From Acidobacteriaceae bacterium (lineage in GTDB: Bacteria; Acidobacteriota; Terriglobia; Terriglobales; Acidobacteriaceae), in assembly GCA_030042915.1 (NCBI GenBank), contig JASHYS010000338.1, forward strand, positions 1 through 10,264: DNA of 10,264 bases, read 5' to 3'. The translations under genes and the position numbers were made by a program. The first letter of the stretch is position 1. Every line of letters starts with the position of its first letter. Positions 1-6,310 of the stretch are shown here, one piece after another. The notes beneath the pieces were generated by a model. That model made no database searches, was not told the DNA's origin, and saw only the letters and a list, made by a program, of their open reading frames with translations.

Positions 1-213
1 GGCTTTGGCGCAGTCGGCGCGGCGCTTGGAATAAAAATCCCACACCAGCGCCGGATTGCGCCGCAACGCCTCGGGCGTGCAGATTTCTTCAACCTTGTGC
101 CCGGCCCACAAGCCGTCGGACGCGCGGAAGGTAGGCAGGCCGCTTTCGGCGCTGATGCCGGCACCGGTAAGAACGAAGACGCGATCGGTGGGATTAACGG
201 GGATCGTGCTCAT
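1..213 (-). CDS. cobB: NAD-dependent protein deacylase, class III sirtuin (5' part only, runs off window)
   Basis: Sirtuins remove acyl groups from protein lysines, consuming NAD and releasing nicotinamide and O-acyl-ADP-ribose; they act in the cytosol. The visible 71 residues carry the family's NAD-binding signature [14 protein letters not shown] at residues 17-30, followed by DGLW at 33-36. FYSKRR at 60-65 puts Tyr61 and Arg64 in the Y-x-x-R arrangement that, in SIRT5 and E. coli CobB, recognises succinyl and malonyl groups, so a desuccinylase/demalonylase activity is likely by homology. The ATG at 213-211 is preceded by AGGAAG with 6 nt spacing. The start lies inside the last codons of the upstream 91-residue gene (20 bp overlap), suggesting translational coupling. 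The catalytic His and zinc-binding Cys residues lie beyond position 1 and cannot be checked. Confidence 0.93.
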   Translation of the reverse strand, partial: MSTIPVNPTDRVFVLTGAGISAESGLPTFRASDGLWAGHKVEEICTPEALRRNPALVWDFYSKRRADCAKA

Positions 214-469
214 TGTTCGCTTCCTGGTCCGCGGGCTCCAGGCATGGTTCGTTCCAGATGCCGGGCAGACCCTCCAGCACATACAACTGGTCGCCTCCAT
301 GGTAGAAGCTAACCTTTTCCACGGTGGCGGTCGTTCCTGCAAATGCCATCTGCTCAGGCAGAAGCTTGTGATGGTATTTCCATTCATGCGCGAATTTCTC
401 AAGTGCGCACTTTGAGATCACGCGCGCCTTTGATCCCACAGGAAATGTTGCCCTGTAAAGCTCGTTCAT
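194..469 (-). CDS. Conserved-looking hypothetical protein, 91 aa
   Basis: I do not recognise a named family. The protein is small and soluble-looking, with no signal peptide or membrane segment. Its core (residues 12-77) is rich in hydrophobic and aromatic residues, including [11 protein letters not shown] at 31-41, [13 protein letters not shown] at 55-67 and [11 protein letters not shown] at 69-79. The last dozen residues are charged and probably disordered. It is probably a real gene because it sits tightly between qor (36 bp upstream) and the sirtuin (20 bp overlap) on the same strand, and its composition is protein-like. The start ATG directly abuts a 7-nt repeat array that supplies AGGGAACAGGA just before it, so the repeat seems to double as the ribosome binding site. 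A role linked to the sirtuin is only suggested by context. Confidence 0.78.
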   Translation of the reverse strand: MNELYRATFPVGSKARVISKCALEKFAHEWKYHHKLLPEQMAFAGTTATVEKVSFYHGGDQLYVLEGLPGIWNEPCLEPADQEANNEHDPR

Positions 470-474
470 TCCTG

Positions 475-502
475 TTCCCTGTTCCCTAATCCCTATTCCC
501 TG
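475..502. repeat. Heptamer tandem repeat, four units
   Basis: Four adjacent 7-nt units, TTCCCTG, TTCCCTA, ATCCCTA and TTCCCTG, occupy nearly the whole gap between the qor stop codon and the start of the 91-residue gene. On the minus (coding) strand they read as AGGGA-containing purine-rich units. A further partial unit (468-474) runs into the start codon. Similar 7-nt-period degenerate arrays occur elsewhere in this window (1513-1586, 1636-1663, 10003-10023). Confidence 0.8.
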
Positions 503-505
503 CTT

Positions 506-1474
506 CTACGGCACAAGCAAAATCTTCCCCGTGGTTTTGCGTCCTTCCAGATCAATTTGGGCCTGTGCGGCATTGGCCAGCGGATAGGTGAACTCGCTGC
601 GCAGTTTCAGTTCACCCTTGGCAACCCAGCCCAGCACATCGCCGGCGCGCCACTCCAGCTCGGCGCGGGTGGCGATGTAATGCCAGAGCGTGGGGCGGGT
701 AAGGAAAAGCGAGCCTTTGCTGTTGAGCAGGATGGGATCGAAGGGCGGAACGGGCCCGCTTGATGCGCCAAAAAGCACCATCATTCCGCGCGGATGCAGG
801 CAGTTCAGGCTCTGGTCGAAGGTGGTTTTGCCTACGGAGTCGTAAACCACGTCGACACCCTTGCCGTTGGTGAGCCGCTTGACTTCAGCTTCGAAATCCT
901 GCTCGGTGTAAAGAATCACGTCGGATGCGCCGGCCTCGCGCGACAGTTCGGCCTTGGCTTTGGTTGAGACGGTGGTGATGACGCGAGCGCCAATGCGCTT
1001 CGCGATTTGCGTCAGCAACAGGCCCACGCCGCCGGCACCGGCGTGAATCAGCGCCGTATCGCCGGCCTTGAGCGGGAAAGTGGACAGAGCGAGGTAATGC
1101 GCGGTCATTCCCTGCAGAATGACAGCGGCAGCCTGTTCCATGGTGACGCCCTTGGGGATTTTGACCAACTGCGCAGCAGGCACCAGCCCGTATTCGGCGT
1201 AGCTGCCCATCACCGCGGTCGAGACCACGGCGTCGCCGGCAGCAAATCCAGTCACGCCCGGGCCCAGCTCTTCCACTGTACCCGCAGCCTCACTACCGAG
1301 CGTGATGGGCAATGCAGCTTTGTAGACGCCCTTGCGAAAGTACACCTCGATGAAGTTGACCCCAGTGGCTTCAATGCGCATCAGCACCTGACCCGCTCCC
1401 GGCTCAGGGATGGGCAGATCGACAAGCTCAAGAACCTCAGGCCCGCCCGTGGAGTGAATCTGGATGGCTTTCAT
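506..1474 (-). CDS. qor: NAD(P)H:quinone oxidoreductase, zeta-crystallin-like MDR family
   Basis: A zinc-independent medium-chain dehydrogenase/reductase that reduces quinones or related alpha,beta-unsaturated carbonyls with NADPH in the cytosol. At 322 residues it matches the usual length of about 325. The N-terminal GroES-like domain covers about 1-125 (NFIEVYFRKGVY at 40-51). The Rossmann domain begins with HAGAGGVGLLLTQIAK at 144-159. Lys174, in STKAK, is placed like the lysine that contacts the NADPH 2'-phosphate in E. coli Qor. It ends with TGKILLVP as family members do. No catalytic zinc ligands are seen. The start is set at the ATG whose product begins MKAIQIHSTGGPE, the family's N-terminus. 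An open frame continues 48 codons upstream, but that part translates intergenic repeat DNA. No clear Shine-Dalgarno sequence precedes the start. It probably heads an operon with the 91-residue gene and the sirtuin. Confidence 0.93.
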   Translation of the reverse strand: MKAIQIHSTGGPEVLELVDLPIPEPGAGQVLMRIEATGVNFIEVYFRKGVYKAALPITLGSEAAGTVEELGPGVTGFAAGDAVVSTAVMGSYAEYGLVPAAQLVKIPKGVTMEQAAAVILQGMTAHYLALSTFPLKAGDTALIHAGAGGVGLLLTQIAKRIGARVITTVSTKAKAELSREAGASDVILYTEQDFEAEVKRLTNGKGVDVVYDSVGKTTFDQSLNCLHPRGMMVLFGASSGPVPPFDPILLNSKGSLFLTRPTLWHYIATRAELEWRAGDVLGWVAKGELKLRSEFTYPLANAAQAQIDLEGRKTTGKILLVP

Positions 1475-1512
1475 ATCTGCGAATAAGCATAGCAAGGCAG
1501 GGAGTGGCCGGC

Positions 1513-1586
1513 AGCCAATAGCCAGTAGCCAGTAGGAAAAATGCAGGTACGAGGGGCCAGGGGCCAGGAATCGACAGCTAACGAAC
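1513..1586. repeat. Heptamer-period degenerate repeats upstream of qor
   Basis: Units AGCCAAT, AGCCAGT, AGCCAGT (1513-1533) are followed after a short gap by AGGGGCC, AGGGGCC, AGGAATC, GACAGCT, AACGAAC (1552-1586), all in 7-nt register within each block. Immediately after come a perfect 7-bp stem GAGCGGA/TCCGCTC (1587-1593 with 1601-1607, 7-nt loop) and an imperfect palindrome at 1618-1631. The whole 193-bp gap between the glycosyltransferase and qor (1475-1667) consists of such material, with no recognisable gene. Confidence 0.75.
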
Positions 1587-1635
1587 GAGCGGACACGGGA
1601 TCCGCTCTGGACGACCACGTTCGCGAGCGTCGTCT

Positions 1636-1663
1636 ATTGACTACTGGCTGTTGGCTACTCGCT
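1636..1663. repeat. Heptamer repeat in inverted orientation, four units
   Basis: Units ATTGACT, ACTGGCT, GTTGGCT and ACTCGCT follow each other without gaps. Read on the minus strand they are AGCGAGT, AGCCAAC, AGCCAGT and AGTCAAT, the same type as the block at 1513-1533 but in opposite orientation. The two blocks could pair across about 100 nt. The array ends 4 bp from the glycosyltransferase stop codon, so it may act as a transcript-end structure, though no T-tract follows. Confidence 0.7.
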
Positions 1664-1667
1664 GCCT

Positions 1668-2672
1668 TTACATCATTCCGTCGGGGCGTTCGGAGAGCAG
1701 GCTCTGCTCGTCGGCTGAGACGAGGCGGACAAGACGATCGACGCTGTAGGAGGCAGGGCGCTGGCTCGAGAAAAAGTGACGGACCTGCAGCTCGCCGAGC
1801 AGGCCGAGCGCCAGCAACTGAACGCCGGAGACGATGAGCACCGATGCAATCACGAACATGGGCCCGTGGTGGTGCATCAAACTCACGTCGGGATGCAGAA
1901 TCTTCATCACCAGCAGCGAGGCGGCCATGATGCTTCCCACGAGCATGCCCAGGAAACCGAATCCGCCGAAGAAGTGGAGAGGCCGGGTCATGTACCTGAG
2001 CAGGAAGCGAATGGTCAAAAGGTCGAACAGCACGCCGAAGGTGCGTCCCAGGCCGTAATGGCTCCTGCCGCGCTCGCGATTCACATTGCGAATGGGAATT
2101 TCGCAAATCGACGCGCCGTGCCAGCTGGCCAGCGCAGGAATAAAGCGGTGCATGTCGCCGTAGAGAGGGATGTTCTGGATGACCTCGCGGCGATAGGCCT
2201 TGAACGTGGTTCCGAAGTCGTGAATGGGAACGCCGGAGAGCCGCGCCATCAACCAATTGGCGCAACTGGAGGGAATGCGGCGTAGCACGAAGTTGTCCAG
2301 GCGCACTTTCCGCCAGCCGGAGACGACGTCGTAGCCCTCGTCGAGCTTTTCCAGGAAGGCTGGGATGTCGATGGGGTCGTGCTGCAGGTCGCCATCCATG
2401 GCCAGGACGTATTGGCCCCTGGCGTGATCAAAGCCGGCGGCCAGGGCCGAGGTTTGGCCGAAGTTGCGGCGCAATTTGACCACCAGAACGCGGCTGTCGA
2501 CGGCGGCAACTTCTTCCAGCAGCTTGTAGGTGCGGTCGTTCGATCCATCATCAACCAGGACAAGCTCAAAAGAATCGCCCACCTGCTCCATTACTTGTTT
2601 CAGCCGGGCGTACAGGATTGTTACGTTTTCTTCCTCGTTGTGAAAAGGGACAACAATCGAATACTTCGGCAT
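1668..2672 (-). CDS. Family 2 glycosyltransferase, GtrB/ArnC/DPM1-like (polyprenyl-phosphate sugar transferase)
   Basis: Family members transfer a sugar from a nucleotide donor to undecaprenyl phosphate on the cytoplasmic face of the inner membrane, supplying lipid-linked sugar for envelope glycans. The 334-residue product has the GT-A fold N-terminally: YSIVVPFHNEEENV near 4-17, nucleotide-binding DDGSNDRT at 41-48, and the metal-binding motif DGDLQHDP at 93-100. NRERGRSHYG (about 198-207) is the conserved basic loop of this group. Two hydrophobic segments at about 232-257 and 272-294 form the C-terminal membrane hairpin typical of GtrB. The start is placed at the ATG with AGGAG five nt upstream, giving MPKYSIVVP as in relatives. 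An in-frame ATG 8 codons earlier has AGGAG only two nt away and is less likely. Sugar and acceptor cannot be deduced; no flippase or other glycan genes are nearby. Confidence 0.92.
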   Translation of the reverse strand: MPKYSIVVPFHNEEENVTILYARLKQVMEQVGDSFELVLVDDGSNDRTYKLLEEVAAVDSRVLVVKLRRNFGQTSALAAGFDHARGQYVLAMDGDLQHDPIDIPAFLEKLDEGYDVVSGWRKVRLDNFVLRRIPSSCANWLMARLSGVPIHDFGTTFKAYRREVIQNIPLYGDMHRFIPALASWHGASICEIPIRNVNRERGRSHYGLGRTFGVLFDLLTIRFLLRYMTRPLHFFGGFGFLGMLVGSIMAASLLVMKILHPDVSLMHHHGPMFVIASVLIVSGVQLLALGLLGELQVRHFFSSQRPASYSVDRLVRLVSADEQSLLSERPDGMM

Positions 2673-2677
2673 CAGCA

Positions 2678-2682
2678 CTCCT
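2678..2682 (-). promoter_or_regulatory. Shine-Dalgarno site deciding the glycosyltransferase start
   Basis: AGGAG on the minus strand lies 5 nt before the ATG at 2672-2670. It supports the start whose product matches the family N-terminus over the in-frame ATG at 2696-2694. Confidence 0.7.
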
Positions 2683-2814
2683 GAATAGGGGCCCATTTCT
2701 CCTTTAGACGGTAATTCGTAGCTCCGAGGATACTTAGCAGTCAGGGAAAAAGTGCTTCGAGGGCCGATTGGGGCAGCCGTGTCAACTCGGGAATGTCCTG
2801 GGCCCGGAGCGGCC

Positions 2815-3126
2815 TTACCGGCTCAACTGCTCGAGCATGCTTTGCATCTCGTTGAGGGCGTGCACGTTACCGTTGCGTGCCGCACATCCGATGCCGATTT
2901 TCAGCCGCGCGATCGCTTCCGGCTTGCGACCCGCGCCAGCCAATGTCTGCGCGGCCATAAAGTAGCCCGGAGTGTACTCAGGATCGTTCAGCAGAAGTGT
3001 ATCAAACTCGGCCAGGGCGGCCGATGTATCACCGCGGCTCACCAGTTCCATGGCGATCCCGTAGCGGGCAAAACTGTTCTTAGGATCCAAGGCAAGGATC
3101 GCTTTCAGGCCGGCGATTTTGTCCAT
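2815..3126 (-). CDS. Small tetratricopeptide-repeat protein, 103 aa
   Basis: TPR proteins are helical scaffolds for protein-protein contacts. The 103-residue product contains about two and a half helix-turn-helix units: NSFARYGIAMELVSRGDTSA (about 17-36), then ALAEFDTLLLNDPEYTPGYF and the following MAAQTLAGAGRKPEAIARLK region. Spacing of Ala, Gly, Tyr and Pro is typical of TPRs (DPKN, NDPEYTPGY). There is no signal peptide, so it is likely cytosolic. The start at 3126 gives a product beginning MDKIAGLKAILALDP. The frame stays open 45 codons further upstream, but that stretch is Arg/Pro/Ser-rich and looks non-coding. No strong Shine-Dalgarno sequence is visible. It lies 142 bp upstream of the glycosyltransferase and is divergent from the thioesterase, with 180 bp between starts. 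Its partner is unknown. Confidence 0.8.
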   Translation of the reverse strand: MDKIAGLKAILALDPKNSFARYGIAMELVSRGDTSAALAEFDTLLLNDPEYTPGYFMAAQTLAGAGRKPEAIARLKIGIGCAARNGNVHALNEMQSMLEQLSR

Positions 3127-3306
3127 ATCGTTTCTATCCGGCCGGTGTCGCGGCGCCGGAGCGTGGCGGATTTGCGGTTTTGGCGGAGATTGCCGAAACT
3201 GGAACTCAGAAGCGGAACTTGCCCGCCGCACCGACCGCCAGTTTTGATTGTACTCGGACATGAATCAGGACGGCGTAAAAAGGAACCCATGGATAAGGGA
3301 GGCAGC

Positions 3307-3852
3307 ATGAGCAATGAGCAGTCACATCCGGCGGTGCGAAGCGTGGCAAGCACGCAGTCGGAAATGACAGAAATCATTCTGCCCAACGACACTAACACGC
3401 TGGGCAACCTGCTGGGCGGCAGGTTGATGCACTTTATCGACCTCACGGGCGCCATGGCTGCATTCCGGCACTCGCGCACCTACGTGGTGACGGCCGCCAT
3501 GGACCATATTGACTTCATCCGGCCCGTTCACCTAGGCGATCTGCTGACGCTGAAGTCGAGCGTGAACCGGGCGTTTACCAGCTCCATGGAAGTGGGCGTA
3601 AAGGTGTGGGCCGAAAACACCAAGACCGGCGCGATTGCCCACGTGGCCAGCGCTTACCTGGTGTTTGTGGCTGTGGACGAGCATGGACGCGTGCAGAAGG
3701 TTCCCGAACTGAAACCGGAAACCCCCGACGAGATTCGCCGCTATGAAGATGCGTTGCGCCGGCGCCAGCACCGGGAACGCGAGAATGCCCGGCAGCGCGA
3801 GGCCAGATTGGCTTCAGCGGCGCAGGCGGATGGCGGGGCGGCCAAATCCTGA
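3307..3852 (+). CDS. Acyl-CoA thioesterase, hotdog fold (ACOT/YciA type)
   Basis: Hydrolyses acyl-CoA to free acid and CoA in the cytosol. The 181-residue product has one hotdog domain at about 12-125. The helix-start motif PNDTNTLGNLLGG (26-38) corresponds to the substrate-binding loop of YciA and ACOT7; by that alignment Asn34 takes the catalytic position that is Asp in YciA and Asn in one ACOT7 domain. HIDFIRPVHLGDLL (67-80) and the later AYLVFVAVD strand are also characteristic. The C-terminal 40 residues (about 142-181) are strongly charged, Arg/Glu/Ala-rich and probably helical or disordered, an extension beyond the hotdog core. The chosen ATG has AAGGGAGG four nt upstream. An in-frame ATG at 3289 also has AAGGA four nt upstream and would add six residues. 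The long open frame further upstream overlaps the antisense TPR gene and is not coding. Confidence 0.9.
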   Translation: MSNEQSHPAVRSVASTQSEMTEIILPNDTNTLGNLLGGRLMHFIDLTGAMAAFRHSRTYVVTAAMDHIDFIRPVHLGDLLTLKSSVNRAFTSSMEVGVKVWAENTKTGAIAHVASAYLVFVAVDEHGRVQKVPELKPETPDEIRRYEDALRRRQHRERENARQREARLASAAQADGGAAKS

Positions 3853-4043
3853 GAATCAGATTGGATGGGAGAGGCGCGGAAATTCGCTTCAGGTCTGTGC
3901 TGTCCACCCTGGCCGCAAAACAAAGGCGCGGCCAGGATGGGGCACCCCCATGACATCAGTGGACCAGATGACGCGGTATCCCGGGTCCCAAGATCGGAAC
4001 CCAGGGCACCCTCCTTTCAAAATGCAATCTAATTTATCCGCTG
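3853..4043. other. Palindrome-rich intergenic element between convergent genes
   Basis: The thioesterase and the first di-haem gene end facing each other here. A perfect 9-bp inverted repeat, CCTGGCCGC (3908-3916) and GCGGCCAGG (3928-3936), has an 11-nt loop and extends by three more pairs after one mismatch. A near-palindrome TGGGGCACCCCCA follows at 3938-3950. A second hairpin pairs CCC plus GGGT (3980-3986) with ACCC and GGG (3999-4006, one bulge). None is followed by a T-run, so a classical terminator is not clear. The compact chain of palindromes resembles a short dispersed non-coding repeat (REP- or MITE-like); only a genome comparison can tell. Confidence 0.5.
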
Positions 4044-5465
4044 CTAGAGCGAGCGCAGGAAGTTGATCACATCCTGCTGATCCTGCACGCTCAACTGGTT
4101 GAAGTTCTGGATGACCTGGTTGGCTTCGCTGCCTGAACTGGCATGATCTTCAATGGCCTCCACCAGGTTCGAGGTGCGCCCATCGTGGAGGAAGTAGATC
4201 CGCTGGCCGACACCCCACAACGGAGCCGTGCGGAACTCATCGGGTCCGGCAGCGCCTTGCGTGATGCCATCTGCCAGCCCCGTCCCCATGTGATGCACCA
4301 GCAGGTCAGAGTACAGATTCGCAGTCTGATTCGACATGGCCGCACTCGGCAGAGTCTCAGAACCGGTTGCGATAGCAGCGCCGGTGGTGAACGACGGGTG
4401 ATGGCAACTAGCGCAGCCGATTTCAGTGAAGATCGCGCGTCCGTTTGCAGTCGACGCTGTCTCAGGCGCAGGCGTGGGCGGAGCCAGCATGCGCATGAAG
4501 TCGGCGAAGGCCTCGATGTCTGAGATCACTGCCGGATTCGTGGTGCCGCTCGTCGTGGTTGTGAAATTGTTGGTGTCGTTGGGCGACGCATAGTAGAGGC
4601 ACGAGGGCGTTTCATCGCGCTCCTGCGGAAAGAGCTGATTCGAGATTCCCATCTCAACGTTGTAGGCTTCGCCCGCGAACATGAGCAGGGATTTGTTCTG
4701 CGCTTTCCAGCCAAAGCGCGTGATGGTGCCATCGTTGGCGCTCAAATTTACGGCGCCGCCGATGATGGCGTTGGGATGACCGGAGATGCCGAGCGCAGAT
4801 TTGTTGGCCGCGTCGGCCTGCATGTTGGCCAGAATCTCAGAGTCGGGAATGGCCTCGATGAGGCCGGCTCCGAAGGTGGGCGTGGGAATGCGGAAGATGA
4901 TGTTTGGATTTCCGCCCTGACCGGTCAGCGGATCTCCCGCGGGCATGAAGTTCGGTTGCGCAATATTGCACGCCCCTGCGTCCGTGCGGCCGGTGATCAC
5001 GAACAGGTCATGCACACCGCCGTCGGGTGTGCCATTGGGATTGACTTTGAAGCGCGCCTCGCGCGTCGGGCCGTTGGAGGTGATGAACCAGGGGATGCTG
5101 TTCCTGGCCCCGTTCGCTCTGGCAACTGCGATCTGCGGGTTTTTTGCCGGGCTGCTGCCGCCCGAGGCTGGCTGCGCGTGGCAGGAGAGGCACTGGTTGG
5201 AGTTGAAGCGCGGACCGAGTCCCTGGTTGGCGCTGCCCTGCACCATTTCGATTTCCGCAAAGCGGCCCTGCCCGTCCAGGAAAAATGCGTTTTCGTCTGA
5301 GTTGAGGTTATTCAGCGGACCGCCTGCGGCCGCTGGTCCGAGGCGCGGGCCCGGATCGACCGCTCCCGGCTGTTGCCCGCCGGAGCGGCCGCTGCCGGCA
5401 ATGGCCAGCGCCGCAGCCACTACGACGGCCGGAACTACTATCGCTAACTTTACTCTTGCTTTCAT
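4044..5465 (-). CDS. Di-haem c-type cytochrome oxidoreductase, DUF1111/DHOR family (copy 1)
   Basis: A secreted two-haem protein related to the di-haem cytochrome c peroxidase/MauG superfamily (DUF1111, often labelled thiol oxidoreductase). Its substrate is not established. The 473 residues start with a signal sequence: basic MKARVK, then a hydrophobic stretch to about 24 with an Ala-Ile-Ala signal peptidase I site at 21-23. The first haem site is CLSCH (92-96), in FNSNQCLSCHAQP. The second is CASCH (351-355), in EIGCASCHHPSFT. GLIEAIPDSEILANMQ (201-216), RFGWKAQ (250-256) and EFRTAPLWGVGQRIYFLHDGR (from 410) are family signatures. The ATG is preceded by GAGGAG nine nt upstream. Residue 25 is Ser where copy 2 has the lipobox Cys, so this form is predicted to be soluble in the periplasm. 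Its leader is about 320 nt long. About 79-80 % identical to copy 2 without gaps (manual count). Confidence 0.93.
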   Translation of the reverse strand: MKARVKLAIVVPAVVVAAALAIAGSGRSGGQQPGAVDPGPRLGPAAAGGPLNNLNSDENAFFLDGQGRFAEIEMVQGSANQGLGPRFNSNQCLSCHAQPASGGSSPAKNPQIAVARANGARNSIPWFITSNGPTREARFKVNPNGTPDGGVHDLFVITGRTDAGACNIAQPNFMPAGDPLTGQGGNPNIIFRIPTPTFGAGLIEAIPDSEILANMQADAANKSALGISGHPNAIIGGAVNLSANDGTITRFGWKAQNKSLLMFAGEAYNVEMGISNQLFPQERDETPSCLYYASPNDTNNFTTTTSGTTNPAVISDIEAFADFMRMLAPPTPAPETASTANGRAIFTEIGCASCHHPSFTTGAAIATGSETLPSAAMSNQTANLYSDLLVHHMGTGLADGITQGAAGPDEFRTAPLWGVGQRIYFLHDGRTSNLVEAIEDHASSGSEANQVIQNFNQLSVQDQQDVINFLRSL

Positions 5466-5499
5466 GATCTTTATCTCCTCGTTGCTTCTGAATTCGTTT

Positions 5500-5523
5500 C
5501 CATGCAGTGAGCTGCATGCATGG
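5500..5523 (-). other. Leader A hairpin upstream of the ribosome binding site
   Basis: CCATGCA (5500-5506) pairs perfectly with TGCATGG (5517-5523). An alternative 7-bp stem CATGCAG/CTGCATG (5501-5507 with 5512-5518, 4-nt loop) is also possible. The equivalent place in leader B has CCACGC/GCGTGG (5993-5998 with 6011-6016). The fourth pair changes from T-A to C-G, a compensatory change that supports a real RNA stem. Confidence 0.5.
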
Positions 5524-5644
5524 GTCTTGCGCGATCTATGTACAACTCACGCTCCGCGAGAGGAACTCCGAATCGCGCACCCCGAGCTGCGACCGGCGCT
5601 TGACTTGTGCAGTCAGAATCCGGCCATCGGAACACACTTCGGCT

Positions 5645-5729
5645 CTCAGAAACCAAGGAGCTTCTGCACGCCTGCGCATACGGTTGCTTTCGCGCCCGAG
5701 CGCAGGTTGAGCACTCAGAAACCAAGGAG
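5645..5729 (-). repeat. Pair of 16-mer leader repeats, leader A
   Basis: CTCAGAAACCAAGGAG (plus-strand reading) occurs at 5645-5660 and 5714-5729, identical in all 16 positions and 69 nt apart. The DNA between the copies is not otherwise repeated. On the transcript the repeat reads CUCCUUGGUUUCUGAG, containing the anti-Shine-Dalgarno sequence CUCCUU. Confidence 0.8.
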
Positions 5730-5793
5730 GTGATTCAGGAAGGGGAGCCCTTAAGGAAAGAGTCGAATCTAATCTGGACTCAAGAATCGTCCC

Positions 5794-5822
5794 ATCATAT
5801 TTCAACTTTGCCTGGGCCCAAA
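5794..5822 (-). promoter_or_regulatory. Candidate promoter of di-haem copy 1
   Basis: TATGAT (5799-5794) resembles the sigma-70 -10 box. At 17 bp spacing the -35 position reads TTTGGG (5822-5817), a poor match. The same -10 sequence stands in the same place in leader B (6287-6282), and TATAAT does in leader C. Just upstream, ATTACATTCGTA (5837-5826) is shared with leader B and may be an activator or UP-type site. Transcription would start near 5787, about 320 nt before the ATG. Confidence 0.35.
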
Positions 5823-5957
5823 GGGTACGAATGTAATGGCAAGAGGGAATGGTAGGTTCACGGGTTGCCATGCCAGGCGCGAATTCCCTGGCGCCCGGCC
5901 GGCGCCCATCGCCACGACGGCAGGAACCACGATCGCTAGCCTCGCTCGCGTTCTCAC
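5802..5957 (-). pseudogene. 5' remnant of a third di-haem cytochrome gene
   Basis: A GTG at 5957-5955 stands where the other copies have ATG. It follows AACGAGGAG, the same ribosome-binding context as copy 1. The first 16 or so codons read VRTRARLAIVVPAVVAMGAG, clearly the signal-peptide start of copy 1 (MKARVKLAIVVPAVVV). Homology ends near 5896-5900; the frame then runs 31 further codons of unrelated sequence to a stop at 5802-5804. No haem motif remains. The stub could still be translated as a 51-residue peptide from GTG, but it is best read as a gene lost by deletion between two tandem copies. Its full leader (leader B) is retained. Confidence 0.75.
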
Positions 5958-5992
5958 CGTCTGTTTCTCCTCGTTGCTCTGAATTTCCAAAT

Positions 5993-6016
5993 CCACGCAG
6001 CAAATTGCGCGCGTGG
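5993..6016 (-). other. Leader B hairpin upstream of the ribosome binding site
   Basis: CCACGC (5993-5998) pairs with GCGTGG (6011-6016) and encloses a 12-nt loop. It lies 20 nt from the Shine-Dalgarno sequence, compared with 19 in leader A. Confidence 0.5.
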
Positions 6017-6136
6017 GGCTCGACACGATCTCTCGTTCGTCTCAGGCTCGGCGGGAGGAATTCCGAAACAGAGCGCACGCCGGCACACTCCGAGCTTGAG
6101 CGGCTAGAATGCGGCCGCCGCGACTAAGCTTCGGCT

Positions 6137-6221
6137 CTCAGGAACCAAGCAGCTCTTGCAGGCTTGCGCTCGCGGACCTATCGAGCGCGGAGCGCAGGCT
6201 CAGCTCTCAGGAACCAAGGAG
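6137..6221 (-). repeat. Pair of 16-mer leader repeats, leader B
   Basis: CTCAGGAACCAAGCAG (6137-6152) and CTCAGGAACCAAGGAG (6206-6221), plus-strand reading, are 69 nt apart as in leader A. They differ from the leader A repeats at one internal position (G for A), and the first also has C for G near its end. Confidence 0.8.
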
Positions 6222-6281
6222 ATGTTCAGGAAACGGTCCTCAAGGGGGAGAACAGAATTTTCTTGGACTCGAATTATCCGC

Positions 6282-6310
6282 ATCATATTCCGTCTTGTGT
6301 TGCAGCGCAA
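6282..6310 (-). promoter_or_regulatory. Candidate promoter in leader B
   Basis: TATGAT (6287-6282) has TTGCGC (6310-6305) 17 bp upstream, matching the first half of TTGACA. The shared ATTACATTCGTA box lies at 6326-6315. The evidence is conservation with leader A rather than consensus strength. Confidence 0.35.

Larger units (their letters stand above)
5466..5837 (-). promoter_or_regulatory. Long structured leader and promoter region of di-haem copy 1 (leader A)
   Basis: This region resembles leader B (5958-6326) in order and spacing of elements. In transcription direction it holds ATTACATTCGTA (5837-5826), a -10-like TATGAT (5799-5794), and two copies of CTCCTTGGTTTCTGAG (5729-5714 and 5660-5645, exactly 69 nt apart). 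Between the copies lies a hairpin with stem GCGCAGG/CCTGCGC (5671-5677 with 5700-5706). A hairpin CCATGCA/TGCATGG (5500-5523) ends 19 nt before the GAGGAG ribosome binding site (5475-5480). The CUCCUUG of each repeat could pair with CGAGGAG at the ribosome binding site (six Watson-Crick pairs and one G-U), so it may hide it. Function is inferred; an open frame crosses the area but looks non-coding. Confidence 0.55.

Noticed and set aside
1475..1618. A 48-codon N-terminal extension of qor
   Set aside because: It translates the heptamer repeats, and the family N-terminus begins at the ATG at 1474.
470..1663. Possible CRISPR array from regularly spaced repeats
   Set aside because: Units are 7 nt, contiguous and degenerate, with no spacers and no cas genes.
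1471..2265. A 264-codon minus-strand frame overlapping the glycosyltransferase and the repeat region
   Set aside because: Shadow of the glycosyltransferase in another frame, continuing through repeat DNA; Arg/Ser/Pro-rich with no family features.
2780..2785. A perfect minus-strand TTGACA between the TPR and glycosyltransferase genes
   Set aside because: No -10-like hexamer occurs 16-18 bp downstream; a promoter cannot be supported.
2752..3306. A long N-terminal extension of the thioesterase
   Set aside because: It lies antisense to the TPR gene, and the hotdog family begins near the ATG at 3307, which has a strong Shine-Dalgarno sequence.
5838..5900. Inverted repeat GCCAGG/CCTGGC (5872-5877 with 5887-5892) as a terminator at the deletion junction
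   Set aside because: Short stem with no T-tract; overlapping alternative pairings make it indistinct from GC-rich background.
5536..6078. A 180-codon minus-strand frame through the leaders and the stub
   Set aside because: It crosses leader B's 3' part, the stub in a different frame and leader A. The corresponding frame in the duplicate leader has stops, so protein coding is unlikely.
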